DNA of 64,000 nucleotides from Acidocella sp. (GTDB lineage Bacteria; Pseudomonadota; Alphaproteobacteria; Acetobacterales; Acetobacteraceae): NCBI GenBank assembly GCA_026224875.1, contig JAMFRU010000056.1, positions 1 to 64,000 of the forward strand, read 5' to 3'. Shown piece by piece: positions 40,508 to 50,770 of this stretch (position 1 is its first letter; each line of letters starts with the position of its first letter). The notes under the pieces were generated by a model. It saw only the letters and a program-made list of their open reading frames with translations, ran no database searches and was not told where the DNA came from. The position numbers and the translations under genes were made by a program.

Positions 40508-41680
40508 TTGAATAAGGGTCGTACTTCCATACCTAGCCTGACAGGCGTGCGCGGGGTAGCCGCGCTTTGGGTGTTTCTTACACATTTGAATGGTTTCGCG
40601 GCGCATATTTTAAATGCACCAGCCCTGCTGAAATCGAGCTTTCTGGTCAATGGATTTCGCGGTGTTGACCTCTTTTTTATCCTTTCAGGCTTCATTTTGA
40701 TGCATGTTCATGCGGGGGATTTCAAAATAATATCGCAAAACGCACTAAAATGCTTTTTCATCACACGGTTTTTCAGGGTCTACCCGCTCAACACGGTTAT
40801 CCTCTTCGCATTGGTGCCTTTCGTTTTGCTCGCGCCGTCCTATGTCGCGGCCGAGCGCACATTTTTTGATCCACATTTTGCTTACCGAATGCACAATCTG
40901 TCCGCCGCGGGATTCGTGCAAACGCTGCTGCTCGCGCAGAGTTGGACAGTTCTGAAATTAGGCGAGTGGAATATTGTATCTTGGACGTTGAGCGCGGAAG
41001 TTCTCGGCTATATCCTGTTCCCCGCTCTGGCCTGGGTCATTGCACGCGAAATATCCTATTGGCGTTGCATTGCCTATGCAGTCTGCAGCCTGCTCATCCT
41101 TACCATTCTGTTGTTCCTCTCACATCATGCCAACAATAATCCGACGGGAACGTTCGGATCGGTGCGCATGTTCTTTTGCTTTGTCGCAGGGATTTGCCTT
41201 TACCGCTGTTATCAACTGGCGCCGGAATATATGGCATCTTGGGCGTCAGCTATAACCTGTCTGGCGTTGGTTTTTATCGCCGTCACCCTGTTTTTTCCGC
41301 CGGCCCCGGTGTTGGATGCCTTTGGTTTCGCGGCACTGATTTTTGGGCTGGCATACCAGCAGGGGCCAGTGTACAGGATATTGGAATCGCGCCTGTCTCT
41401 CTATCTTGGAAAAATATCCTTTTCGTTTTACATGAGCCATTTTCTGATCATCAATATTACCTCCTGGGCGGCTGAGCGTTGGCTGACCACACAAGGGCTC
41501 GGGGTCAAGGCCGCATCCCTTTTGGCATTATCGGCGCTATGTCTGGCCGCCGCGTCGTTGCTTTACGCTGTGGTTGAACGGCCTTCGCAACGTTTTGGCC
41601 GCTATTTGAATAAATCGCGAGAGTCTGGCGCCGGTATTGCCTCTGCTGCGAAAGAAGCCATGGTGAGCTCCGGTGCTTGA
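40508..41680 (+). CDS. Acyltransferase 3 (OafA/YrhL-like) family protein
   Basis: IPSLTGVRGVAALWVFLTHLNGF...FRGVDLFFILSGFILMH; multiple TM segments. Confidence 0.92.
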   Translation: MNKGRTSIPSLTGVRGVAALWVFLTHLNGFAAHILNAPALLKSSFLVNGFRGVDLFFILSGFILMHVHAGDFKIISQNALKCFFITRFFRVYPLNTVILFALVPFVLLAPSYVAAERTFFDPHFAYRMHNLSAAGFVQTLLLAQSWTVLKLGEWNIVSWTLSAEVLGYILFPALAWVIAREISYWRCIAYAVCSLLILTILLFLSHHANNNPTGTFGSVRMFFCFVAGICLYRCYQLAPEYMASWASAITCLALVFIAVTLFFPPAPVLDAFGFAALIFGLAYQQGPVYRILESRLSLYLGKISFSFYMSHFLIINITSWAAERWLTTQGLGVKAASLLALSALCLAAASLLYAVVERPSQRFGRYLNKSRESGAGIASAAKEAMVSSGA

Positions 41681-41734
41681 TCCTATACTAGCATCATGCG
41701 GTGCATATGTTGGCACATCATCATGGGGCAGCAT

Positions 41735-43072
41735 ATGAATTCTATGGACCTGACAACCGAATCTTTTGGAACCCACTTACAAGCGCGAACCCACGCCAAA
41801 CTGGGTGTTGGCGGTGCGGGGCTTGTCTTGGCCTCGGTCCTGTTCAACGCGGCTCTATGCTTTGTCAGTACGGTCAGTGGTGTACATTTTTCCAATGGAA
41901 CCGTTGTTGTTTGCGAATGCCTGATTTTGATAACGGGCCTTTATTTAATCCGGAGCCGGATTTCGGAGTTTGCCGTCCGCATAACCATCGTCGTCGTTAC
42001 GATGATGCTTGCGATGAAATTTCTGAATGCCGGGCTCAACCTGAAGCTTCTGCATGACGTCAGTATTGCCTATATATTTTTTCAACTCGGCACCCTTACG
42101 TCGGTCCAGCGAGGCAACCGCCTCGTATGGATCACCATGGCCATTGTGCTCGCACTGGGCAGCTTTGAAGCATCGATGCCTGTGGAGTTTGGGAAACTGT
42201 TCAATATCTGGTCATATTATGTCGATAAAGGGGTGCTGACGTCGGTAGTCAACTACGGCAATTCGACGTCTTTTATCAGCGGCGTACGCGGCGGCCAGGA
42301 AGCGCGGAGTTTTTTACCTTCCTTGTTGGGCCCGCAGAGATTCTCTTCCGTTTTCCTTGAGCCTGTCTCGATGGGAAATTTTGCCGTAATCGTGTTCGCC
42401 TGGTGTCTCAGCGTCCGCCAAACTGTGTGGTGGAAAAATGCGATCCTGATCCTGGGAGCAGCGATCTGCGCCATATTGTCGGATTCACGCTTCGCCTTCG
42501 TCTGCTGGTTCTTGATGCTTGCGTTAAGATGCACGCCGCTTCACCGGTCGCGTTTTGTACTCTTCTGTATCCCCGTGGGGGCAATGCTGTTGCTCCTGAT
42601 GGTTGGCTCCCTACATGAACTACCCAGTATCCGGCCTTACATCATGAGCGATGATTTTCCCGGCCGGCTGTTATTCTCGGGCAGATTGTTGAATTATTGG
42701 GGCTGGCCGCAATGGTTCGGCTTGGCGCGATCGCCGATTTACGTGGATGATACAGGCTACGCCTACGTGATCAATAATATGGGATTACCTCTGACGTTAG
42801 GCCTTCTTGGGCTGATGGTTATGAAGGTTCCGGCATCGCGGGAAGCGGCATCGATGAAAGCGATGATCATCGTTTATACGGCAACCTCTCTCTGCATCGG
42901 TGCCAATATGTTCACGATCAAGACAGCCGCGCTGGCGTGGTTTTTGTACGGAGCGGCGGGTGTCGTGTCCACGCCCCAACGCTATGCCGCCACGCCCGCA
43001 AACGCGCCGATGGCGTTCGGTTCCCTCCGCCGGGCAGCTACCGGCGGGAAGGACGCCGGCGAGATGTTGTAA
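41735..43072 (+). CDS. Multi-TM membrane protein, candidate EPS polymerase (Wzy/GumE-like)
   Basis: About ten predicted hydrophobic segments, no catalytic motif recognised; sits inside the EPS locus. Confidence 0.6.
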   Translation: MNSMDLTTESFGTHLQARTHAKLGVGGAGLVLASVLFNAALCFVSTVSGVHFSNGTVVVCECLILITGLYLIRSRISEFAVRITIVVVTMMLAMKFLNAGLNLKLLHDVSIAYIFFQLGTLTSVQRGNRLVWITMAIVLALGSFEASMPVEFGKLFNIWSYYVDKGVLTSVVNYGNSTSFISGVRGGQEARSFLPSLLGPQRFSSVFLEPVSMGNFAVIVFAWCLSVRQTVWWKNAILILGAAICAILSDSRFAFVCWFLMLALRCTPLHRSRFVLFCIPVGAMLLLLMVGSLHELPSIRPYIMSDDFPGRLLFSGRLLNYWGWPQWFGLARSPIYVDDTGYAYVINNMGLPLTLGLLGLMVMKVPASREAASMKAMIIVYTATSLCIGANMFTIKTAALAWFLYGAAGVVSTPQRYAATPANAPMAFGSLRRAATGGKDAGEML

Positions 43073-43097
43073 GGATTGGCGCTACTATCGTGGCAGC

Positions 43098-43319
43098 TCA
43101 GATCAGGTGGAATAGTCCGATCACAGCGACCCAGAATACTGCCGCTATCGCCAGAAATATGACGAAGCCGCGAAAGAAATAGCTCCGTTCGTTTTCGCTG
43201 GCGGCTTCGCTTTGCCGGGTTTTAGCGGCGATGCCGGGGGCCCAGGCAGCGGTAGGCTTGCTCTGTGCCTTCAACTCTGACCGAGGCGATGCTGCCTCGC
43301 TATGCAGTGTTTTTACCAT
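43098..43319 (-). CDS. Small hypothetical membrane protein (73 aa)
   Basis: Hydrophilic N-terminus and one C-terminal TM helix (FFRGFVIFLAIAAVFWVAVIGLFHLI). Confidence 0.45.
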   Translation of the reverse strand: MVKTLHSEAASPRSELKAQSKPTAAWAPGIAAKTRQSEAASENERSYFFRGFVIFLAIAAVFWVAVIGLFHLI

Positions 43320-43527
43320 ACTGGCGGTCCCTCACGTAAGGTCGCTAGGATGCGAACTCAAGGATGGACATGTATCAAAAAACACGTGCCGTCACTAAAA
43401 GTTATCGTGAGCTTAGTTTGCGAACGAATAGATACCTAGAATGCTCTGCGGGCTTATTAAAATTTTCAACTCTATCAATGCATTACGCAAGCAGTTGTCT
43501 CGGGTTGAACTGCATTGCCCGGTTTAT

Positions 43528-44115
43528 TCAGAAATAGCGCTCGTATATCGTGACTACGTCGCCCGGCTCCAGGACCGAGCCAGGCTCGATGCGGCCTTCG
43601 GTCGCCTGGCCCGCTCCGGTCCCCTTGCTTCTCTGGTCGTTGGCATAATCCGTCACGGCCCGGTAGGTAAAACCGCCGGCCAGCGCGACGGCGTCAAGCG
43701 TTGTCATGCCCGGCTCGTAAGGATATTGCCCAGGATGATTCACCTCGCCAAGAACCGAAATCGGGCGATAGGCGGCAATCTCCACCGATACGCTGGGCTG
43801 GCTGAGCAGCTTGCTATTGGTGAGCGATGCGGTGATGGCGCCGGCGAGCTGGTTGGTTGTCAGCCCCGAAGCCGGCAGACTTCCAACCAGGGGAATGGAA
43901 ACGCTGCCGTCTGCCGCCACCGTGAATGTATTGGTGAGCTGCGGCTCGTCATACGTAATAACCCTGATCTGGTCACCCGCGCCGAGATGATAGTTCTGGT
44001 CCGCGGCGGGAGGCAGCATGGCAAGATTACCGCCGGGCGTACAGCCTGCAAGTACGAACAGTACGGACGCCGGGATGGCGAGATTGAAACGAGTCATTCG
44101 GACTCCTTGGAACAT
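43528..44115 (-). CDS. Polysaccharide biosynthesis/export protein (Wza/GumB-like)
   Basis: Lipoprotein signal (VLAGCTPGG), YHLGAGDQIRVITYDEPQLTNTFTVAADGSVSIPLVGSLPASGLT, SLBB-like VLGEVNHPGQYPYEPGMT. Confidence 0.94.
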   Translation of the reverse strand: MFQGVRMTRFNLAIPASVLFVLAGCTPGGNLAMLPPAADQNYHLGAGDQIRVITYDEPQLTNTFTVAADGSVSIPLVGSLPASGLTTNQLAGAITASLTNSKLLSQPSVSVEIAAYRPISVLGEVNHPGQYPYEPGMTTLDAVALAGGFTYRAVTDYANDQRSKGTGAGQATEGRIEPGSVLEPGDVVTIYERYF

Positions 44116-44154
44116 ATCTGGTAAATAACCATAGTGACTGCCTCCGTACCAATG

Positions 44155-45456
44155 CTACTCATAAAGTTTAAATCCTAGCATAATTACGTTGCTGGTGAAA
44201 TTTGTCGGACTACCGTTGTTGGAAAGTGTCTCGGTCGCGTCGCCGCTATCACGGTTGTTAAGAAATGAGTAGCTGAGCGTGGCGATGACGTTGCGGTTGA
44301 CGTTCCAGAACACGGCTGCGCCAAAACCATATTGGTTCTGAGTCTCACCTCCGAAGGCCGCTATGAACGATTCCGGCTGGCTCCGGCCAACATGCGCGCT
44401 GGCACGCAAAAACACGTTTTCACGCAGTTCGTGATCCAGCTCAAGGCTTCCGTAAGTTACGATCTGGTCCCGCGCGAAGGCGGATGTCGGGTCGCTGAAT
44501 TCCCGATAAGCATTGCCCGTGACGGTATCCAGCTCCGTCGGCATCCACACCGCATTCAGCTCGAACACTGGGGAGCTGATGGAAGTGCCGGATAAATGAT
44601 TGAAGTGGCGAACTTCATAACCGGCAAGGGCGCGGTACTGAATGATGCTGTTGCCTCTATAGTCGAGCCCCGCGAATCCGCTTGTATCGAAATAATCATC
44701 CGTCGGTGCGGTTGGAAATTGCGCTTCCGCGATCCGGACAATGACAATAGCGGCGTCGCCCGGGGCGATTGCATAGCTCCCGGTGGTTGCCTCGCTCTCA
44801 ATCTGGTGGCTCAACGCATTATCGCTGATGGTTAGCGCCCCAGTGGACGAGCCGAAATTGTAAGACTCATACTCGAAAGAGGGCGTGATGCTGATCCGGC
44901 TGAAAAGTTTTTGGTATGACAGCCTCACATCATCAACTCCATAAGGGACAGGTGATGCAACACCGACGACGCCCAGATCTTGTGCGTTAAGATGGTCGGC
45001 TTGATGCGAATAGGCAAGGCTTGCCGTGTCGTTACCCAGGTTAAGCGCGCCGCCGACGCCCGCAACGAAGTTTGTATAATTGGCCTTGGGAAGGTTTAAA
45101 TAATGATGGTCGTCAACACTGAAAAAAGCGCCGAGCGCATCGCGGCCCCAATCTGAGTTGACGCGCATAGAGGCCTGGCTGTTGATATCGCTACTGCCCG
45201 TATTTTCTGACCCGATGGGGGCTGAATCATAGCCCCCCGATTCGGATAACTGGGGCTTGAATATAAAATCGCCTATTTCCACACCATTTGCCTGCTCCTC
45301 CTGCATCATGCGCGTGAGCACCGAGGCCCCGAGATTGGCTTGATACCCCGGAATATCGGTCGGGAAATTCTGCTGAATGAGTTGCGCCCGGGCGACGCTG
45401 CCCGCCCCGAACAGTGCCGCCACCGACAGCAGGAGGAAACTAGAATGCAATCTCAC
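44155..45456 (-). CDS. Outer membrane beta-barrel protein of the EPS locus (BBP2-like)
   Basis: Signal peptide, YDSAPIGSENTGSSDINSQASMRVNSDWGRDALGAFFSVDDHHYLNLP, ends ...SNVIMLGFKLYE. Confidence 0.82.
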   Translation of the reverse strand: MRLHSSFLLLSVAALFGAGSVARAQLIQQNFPTDIPGYQANLGASVLTRMMQEEQANGVEIGDFIFKPQLSESGGYDSAPIGSENTGSSDINSQASMRVNSDWGRDALGAFFSVDDHHYLNLPKANYTNFVAGVGGALNLGNDTASLAYSHQADHLNAQDLGVVGVASPVPYGVDDVRLSYQKLFSRISITPSFEYESYNFGSSTGALTISDNALSHQIESEATTGSYAIAPGDAAIVIVRIAEAQFPTAPTDDYFDTSGFAGLDYRGNSIIQYRALAGYEVRHFNHLSGTSISSPVFELNAVWMPTELDTVTGNAYREFSDPTSAFARDQIVTYGSLELDHELRENVFLRASAHVGRSQPESFIAAFGGETQNQYGFGAAVFWNVNRNVIATLSYSFLNNRDSGDATETLSNNGSPTNFTSNVIMLGFKLYE

Positions 45457-45555
45457 GCGTACCGCTCGTGAGTCGGAGAGGTTTGCGGCGTGATACGGCT
45501 CTGTCCAATCATCCGGCCCATCTGGTACAAAGGTTTTCGCGAGGGCGTCTGAATC

Positions 45556-47745
45556 TTAAGTACCATACGGCCGGCTGAGCAGCTTCATTTCCCGCCGGCT
45601 ATAGGCGCCGTCATAAGCCAGGCTGGGGTTTTCATCCAGCATGGTCACCACGATGCCGGGCACCTTGGCGCCGTAAGCGCGCAATCTTTCCAGCGAGGCG
45701 CTCACCGCTTTGCGGGATGTTTCTTGCCAGCGCACCACAAAAACGGTCTGGTCAGCAACATTGCCAAGCACCAGCCCGTCAGTCATCGCCAGTAGGGGAG
45801 GGCTATCGATAACGATCAGACTGTATTGTTTTTTCAGAGACTCGATCAGAAGTCGCAGCCGGGAAATCTCCTCCGGTCCAAATGGCCGCGACATCGTCAT
45901 GCCGGAGGAAATGAAGTCGATTTTCGTTGCTGGGTCGGTTTTAATGACATCCGCTGGTTTTGCCTGGCCGGAAATCAAATCGGTCAATCCCGGCTTCGCA
46001 CTGCCGGCCGTCTCGCCCATGAGCGTGCCGCGGCGGTGGTCCCCGTCAATCAGCAGCACCGCCTGGCCCCCTTGCCGCGCCGTCACGGCCAGCCAGACAG
46101 CCAAAGTGCTCTTACCCTCGGCAGCACCTGCAGATGCCACAAGCACAGCACGTGGGAGGGTGGTGTCTCCCGCCAGCAATGCGAGTTTGGCAGCGAGGCC
46201 CCGGACAGCCTCGCTGGCGCTGGAGAACGGATCGTCCAGCACATGCCGCTCGATTGGCCCGCCTAGTTTGGCGGACATATGGGGCAGCATCGCGAGCACT
46301 GGCAACTGCGTGCTCGTTGAGATGCTGTCGATTTCGTCGAAGCCGATCGACAGATGATCGCGAATGAATATGGCGGCAAGCCCTGTCGCCAGCGCCAGCG
46401 CGAATACGCCGATGGCCAGCTTTAGCTTATTTGGAAAGGTCGGGTGCAGCGGCACCCCGGCATGGGATACAAGAATGACCGGCGGCTCCAGCAAGGCAGC
46501 ACGATCCACCACATCATTTTCATGCTCAAGGAATGTCTCGTAGACATTCTTGGCGCTGAGCGCCTCATCTGTGAGGCTGAGATATTGCGCTTCCTCCGCA
46601 CTTTGGCCTGCCGCCTGCGTCTTCAACTCGTCGAGATTCTGGGTGAGCTGATTAACATTTGCCTGCGCCGAAATCAGCGTGTCGTTAATCGAGCCCAATG
46701 CCGAGGCCGTCTGGCTATTCAGCGTCACCTCGGTGTCCGCAATCTGCCGGTCCAAGGCTTTGATTTTGGGATAGTCCGGCCCAAATTCGCTGGCCAGCTG
46801 GCCCCGTGATTGTTGCAATTGTAGAAGAGAATTCGCCGCCGCCACCAGCACCGGCTGATTGGCCATAACCACAAGACCGCTGGCATGTCCGGTGAGAAAC
46901 GCCGCGTGCAGCGCATCGGATTGCGCCTGGGCCTGGGCGAGCTGCGCCTGGGCAGCGGCCAGGCTGGTGGCCGTATTGGTGATCTGCGTATCGATCAGCG
47001 GTGTTGTGGTTGCCCCGCCATTGGCATTCGTCAGTCCATGCGCGACGCTGAAGGCATTCGCAGTATTCACCGCATCAAGCCAGTGCCGTTGCAACTGCGT
47101 CGTTCTTGTATCCAGCCACGCCGCAACGCGGTTAATATCATCCGTCTGCTGCGTAAGGTCGCGTTGCTGAAAGGTTGTTACCACCGCGTCAGCAAGCAAG
47201 GCAGCGCGCGGCCCTGTCGGTGCGGTGACACTTACGTCAATAGCGTGCGAATGAATCTCCGGAACAACGGCCACTGTTTTCAGGAATTTATCGATTTCAG
47301 CCTGCTGTACGGCAACGGGGTCTGCCGGTCCGGCACTTGCGCATAATGGTGTTACGCCGATGCGGCACAGAGTTTTCCCGATGTTAAATCCCGCTGGAGC
47401 CGGTAGGGGAGGGATTTGCGCCAGAACCGCCGCCGCAACGTCGCGCGATTGCATGCGGGAGGCATCCGTTGCGGAAACGTCGTCATCAACGGTGTCAGCA
47501 GTCTGCTGCCCGATCGGCGCAGCTGGATCTGCATTCTGCGGACCGATCATGACCACCGCCGTCGCGGTATAGCTCGGTTTCAGTAACAAAATTACGGCTG
47601 CTCCGACGAGAATAACCCCGGCAAAGCAGGTAAGAAACAACCGCAAATGGCGCCGCCAGACCCGGAATATGCGTTTAATTGTCAGCACACCGGCAGGCAT
47701 TGGCTCCGCCGGAAACATATGTGTCAGAACCGCACGTTCATTCAT
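45556..47745 (-). CDS. Polysaccharide co-polymerase / tyrosine autokinase (Wzc/GumC-like)
   Basis: Wzz-type N-terminus, coiled coil, C-terminal kinase: VASAGAAEGKSTLAVWLAVTARQGGQAVLLIDGDHRRGTL. Confidence 0.93.
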   Translation of the reverse strand: MNERAVLTHMFPAEPMPAGVLTIKRIFRVWRRHLRLFLTCFAGVILVGAAVILLLKPSYTATAVVMIGPQNADPAAPIGQQTADTVDDDVSATDASRMQSRDVAAAVLAQIPPLPAPAGFNIGKTLCRIGVTPLCASAGPADPVAVQQAEIDKFLKTVAVVPEIHSHAIDVSVTAPTGPRAALLADAVVTTFQQRDLTQQTDDINRVAAWLDTRTTQLQRHWLDAVNTANAFSVAHGLTNANGGATTTPLIDTQITNTATSLAAAQAQLAQAQAQSDALHAAFLTGHASGLVVMANQPVLVAAANSLLQLQQSRGQLASEFGPDYPKIKALDRQIADTEVTLNSQTASALGSINDTLISAQANVNQLTQNLDELKTQAAGQSAEEAQYLSLTDEALSAKNVYETFLEHENDVVDRAALLEPPVILVSHAGVPLHPTFPNKLKLAIGVFALALATGLAAIFIRDHLSIGFDEIDSISTSTQLPVLAMLPHMSAKLGGPIERHVLDDPFSSASEAVRGLAAKLALLAGDTTLPRAVLVASAGAAEGKSTLAVWLAVTARQGGQAVLLIDGDHRRGTLMGETAGSAKPGLTDLISGQAKPADVIKTDPATKIDFISSGMTMSRPFGPEEISRLRLLIESLKKQYSLIVIDSPPLLAMTDGLVLGNVADQTVFVVRWQETSRKAVSASLERLRAYGAKVPGIVVTMLDENPSLAYDGAYSRREMKLLSRPYGT

Positions 47746-47789
47746 ACCTAATTGACCAATCCTTAGGGCTCCTGTTTTCGATCACTAAG

Positions 47790-48656
47790 CTATTCGTGTC
47801 TGCCATGGATCTTCCGAATATCGCGCGACCAGGCTGTCTGCCAAGTATAAAGCAACATATAGGCGCCAAAAACCGGAAGGCCAAGCAGATATCGCCGCCA
47901 CAGCCTGCGAGGTTCCCGGATGAGTCGCACGAGCCATTCAACGCCGAGATTGGCGACCCAGCGCGGAGGGCGGCTGACCCGCCCCGCCGCGTGGTCCACA
48001 AGGGCGCCCGCGGTAACGGCCACGCAGGAGTGGAGTTGATCCCAATTGTCCCATAACCAACGCTCTTGCCGTGGCATTCCCATATTCACAAGCAGGATCG
48101 AGGGGCGAACCGCGTTAATTCGCGCAACGATGGCGCGTGTGTCTGCTGAGCCGGGCGACATATCGAAATAGCCATGTTGCGTTCCGGCCGTGCGCACGCC
48201 GAATCTCTTTTCGTATTTACATGCCGCCTCATCTACAACGTCAGGTTCGCCGCCCAGCCAGAAAATCGAAGCATCCGGCCCAAGTTCACTCAACACGGCG
48301 CCAATCCATTCCGGTGGCGTTGTACGATGCACCGCCTTACCGGTGAGCAAGCGTGTTGCGAGCTGGACGCCGGCGCCGTCGCAAAATGCGATATCCGCCT
48401 TCAGGAACAATTCGGTCATCCATGGCGTTTTTTGCGCGAGCACGACGAGATGTGCATTGGCATTAACCACCAGCAAGCGCCGTTGCTCCCGCACCGCCGC
48501 GATTACACTTTGCGCGATCCTGTGCCGGTCCAGATTGTGCAGCCGGAGCCCCATGATGTTGACGTTATTGGCCGCTGATTCAGATACATCCGCACCGTGG
48601 GGTTGGAAGTGGTTGAACTGCTCGAGTGTTTCAACATCTAAAGTTTTAGTAGGCAT
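47790..48656 (-). CDS. WecB/TagA/CpsF family glycosyltransferase (GT26, GumM-like)
   Basis: NANAHLVVLAQKTPWMTELFLKADIAFCDGAGVQLATRLLTG, LVNMGMPRQERWLWDNW. Confidence 0.93.
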   Translation of the reverse strand: MPTKTLDVETLEQFNHFQPHGADVSESAANNVNIMGLRLHNLDRHRIAQSVIAAVREQRRLLVVNANAHLVVLAQKTPWMTELFLKADIAFCDGAGVQLATRLLTGKAVHRTTPPEWIGAVLSELGPDASIFWLGGEPDVVDEAACKYEKRFGVRTAGTQHGYFDMSPGSADTRAIVARINAVRPSILLVNMGMPRQERWLWDNWDQLHSCVAVTAGALVDHAAGRVSRPPRWVANLGVEWLVRLIREPRRLWRRYLLGLPVFGAYMLLYTWQTAWSRDIRKIHGRHE

Positions 48657-50172
48657 GTTTACTAAAAACCTCTCGCGTTGCGGTTAGAGCCATGATTCTG
48701 AGGTCGAACCATACCGACCAATGCTGGATATATTCGAGATCAAGCGCCACGCGCCGGCGCAGGTCGTCATTGGTGACAAGTTCGCCCCGTGCACCATTGA
48801 TTTGAGCCCAGCCCGTGATGCCAGGCTTGACCTGATAACGGATCAGATATTCTGCCAGCGCGTCATTCAAAAGCTGTCCCTCTACACGCGTGTGCAGCGC
48901 ATGCGGGCGGGGGCCAACCAGGGACATGTCGCCAAGGATGACATTTAAAATTTGCGGCAGTTCATCGATGCTCAGGCGGCGCAGCCATTTCCCGGCCCTG
49001 GTGACGCGCGGGTCGCCGCGGGACGTCTGCCGCTCCGAAAGAAAATCGGACTGATGCGTATACATCGTCCGGAACTTGAAAACCGTAAATTGCCTGTTGT
49101 TGTAACCACGGCGCGGCTGGCGGAACAATACGGGACCACGTGATTCAAGTTTTATCGCAGCAGCGACGAGGAGCAGTGGGGCCAAGAACATGGCGCCGGC
49201 GACAAGGCCGAAGGCGAGGTCCAGGCAGCGCTTACGGAATAGCTGAACCTCATCAAGGGGGCGCCGTTGCAGAACCATGAAGGACATTGGGCCCAGCATT
49301 TCGACGGGAAGGGAGACATCAGCCGAAATTAGGTGAGGTAGGGTATATATATCGGCAAGAACATGGCGCAGCCGAAGCCCCAGGCCCGGCATCGGGGCCA
49401 GCGATTTGGTCCCGGGCGCCATGGCAATGATAATGCAATGAAGCTTGGTTCCGCGACTGAGATTGATTAGGTCAGCGATCGAGCCGGTGAGGGGGCGCTG
49501 TCCGGGTGTAACAGGACGATCATCGAAAACACCGACAACCTGAAAGCTCTTGTGGAGATTATTGGCAAGCCGCTCAGCCATCCTGTAGGAATAGGCATCG
49601 GAACCTATAATCGCGATTTTGCGTGTGAGATGGCGCTGCACGATGTCATGCGTTGCGGCGGCGGCGGTGGCGGTCCTGGTCACCATCAGTCCAAGCATGG
49701 CCGCACAAGTCCATACACCAGTGGTCTTCACCAAAGCGCCGAAGCTCGACCCAAGCAATACCAATACGCACGCATGGACGGTGGCCGCGAGAACAAGGGG
49801 GGGCGTCAGCAAAAGGGCCTGCTGAAGTACGATCCCACGAAGACGCGTCTCCCCCAGGCGCCAGCGCCTATTTGTCGTAACGAAAAAAAGTACCGTAACC
49901 ATGTCCGCAGCGGATTGTAAATTTAGACTATGGCCGAGAAAATGCCTGTGTTCGAGCCTGAGTACGACGAAAGTCGTTAACAAAATTGTTAAACCGTCTA
50001 TCAGACGTGCAGCCTGCATAAGTGCTGGATGATTGCGGCCGCTAGACATATTTACCGCAAAATCAGCGGATTCCTGATGGTCAAGATGGCTCTGCCACCG
50101 TGGCCGTCCGAAACCGAATACTGTTTCGTTTGTGTTTTGACCCTCTAACGCGAAGATTGATCGCTCATTCAT
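48646..50172 (-). CDS. Undecaprenyl-phosphate glucose-1-phosphate transferase (GumD/AceA-like polyprenyl glycosylphosphotransferase)
   Basis: KRCLDLAFGLVAGAMFLAPLLLVAAAIKLESRGPVLFRQPRRGYNNRQFTVFKFRTMY...SIDELPQILNVILGDMSLVGPRPHA. Confidence 0.93.
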   Translation of the reverse strand: MNERSIFALEGQNTNETVFGFGRPRWQSHLDHQESADFAVNMSSGRNHPALMQAARLIDGLTILLTTFVVLRLEHRHFLGHSLNLQSAADMVTVLFFVTTNRRWRLGETRLRGIVLQQALLLTPPLVLAATVHACVLVLLGSSFGALVKTTGVWTCAAMLGLMVTRTATAAAATHDIVQRHLTRKIAIIGSDAYSYRMAERLANNLHKSFQVVGVFDDRPVTPGQRPLTGSIADLINLSRGTKLHCIIIAMAPGTKSLAPMPGLGLRLRHVLADIYTLPHLISADVSLPVEMLGPMSFMVLQRRPLDEVQLFRKRCLDLAFGLVAGAMFLAPLLLVAAAIKLESRGPVLFRQPRRGYNNRQFTVFKFRTMYTHQSDFLSERQTSRGDPRVTRAGKWLRRLSIDELPQILNVILGDMSLVGPRPHALHTRVEGQLLNDALAEYLIRYQVKPGITGWAQINGARGELVTNDDLRRRVALDLEYIQHWSVWFDLRIMALTATREVFSKHAY

Positions 50173-50770
50173 GTGAACTCCTCAGATCATTACGGCGGAG
50201 CGCTCAATCATTCGACCCTACAAACGAGATCAATCAAAAACATCCCTTCCGCAACATGGAATGGTCAGTCGCGGTATTGATCAGTTAGCTGATGAATATT
50301 AGTCGCTAAATTTTGTCTTAAGGTCAATGAAATATTTTGCGCCGCAACATTAAATAATAGTAGGTCGCTGCGACACTAGGAGAGGCTTGTGCCGTAACCC
50401 GTGGGTAACCCTCGATAGGGCTAATATAATAATAAAGTATGAGCTTTGGTGGATCGTAAAGTGGGAGGCTTCATATTTCCTGGGAAATCTGATGAAAGAT
50501 TGAGGATTTTCAATGAATCTTCGGGTTGCGCCAAGAGTCTGTTTGTACACGAACGATTATGCCGCCACGCTCAGGCCCCGGCGTCGCGTGCTAAATGATG
50601 GCTGTATATATCGGCCATGTAATCCTTGGGCTCGATAATCATTGGTGTTAATTGAACTGATCATTAAATTAGCTAAACGGGGATAAGATATCTTGACTTA
50701 TCATTGCCGTATGCTCGATCATAGCTGGCGAGCATATGCATGATGTTTAGCCTAAGGAATATATTTTGGC

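Noticed and set aside
43441-44124. 227-aa plus-strand ORF
   Set aside because: Antisense to the Wza/GumB-like export gene.
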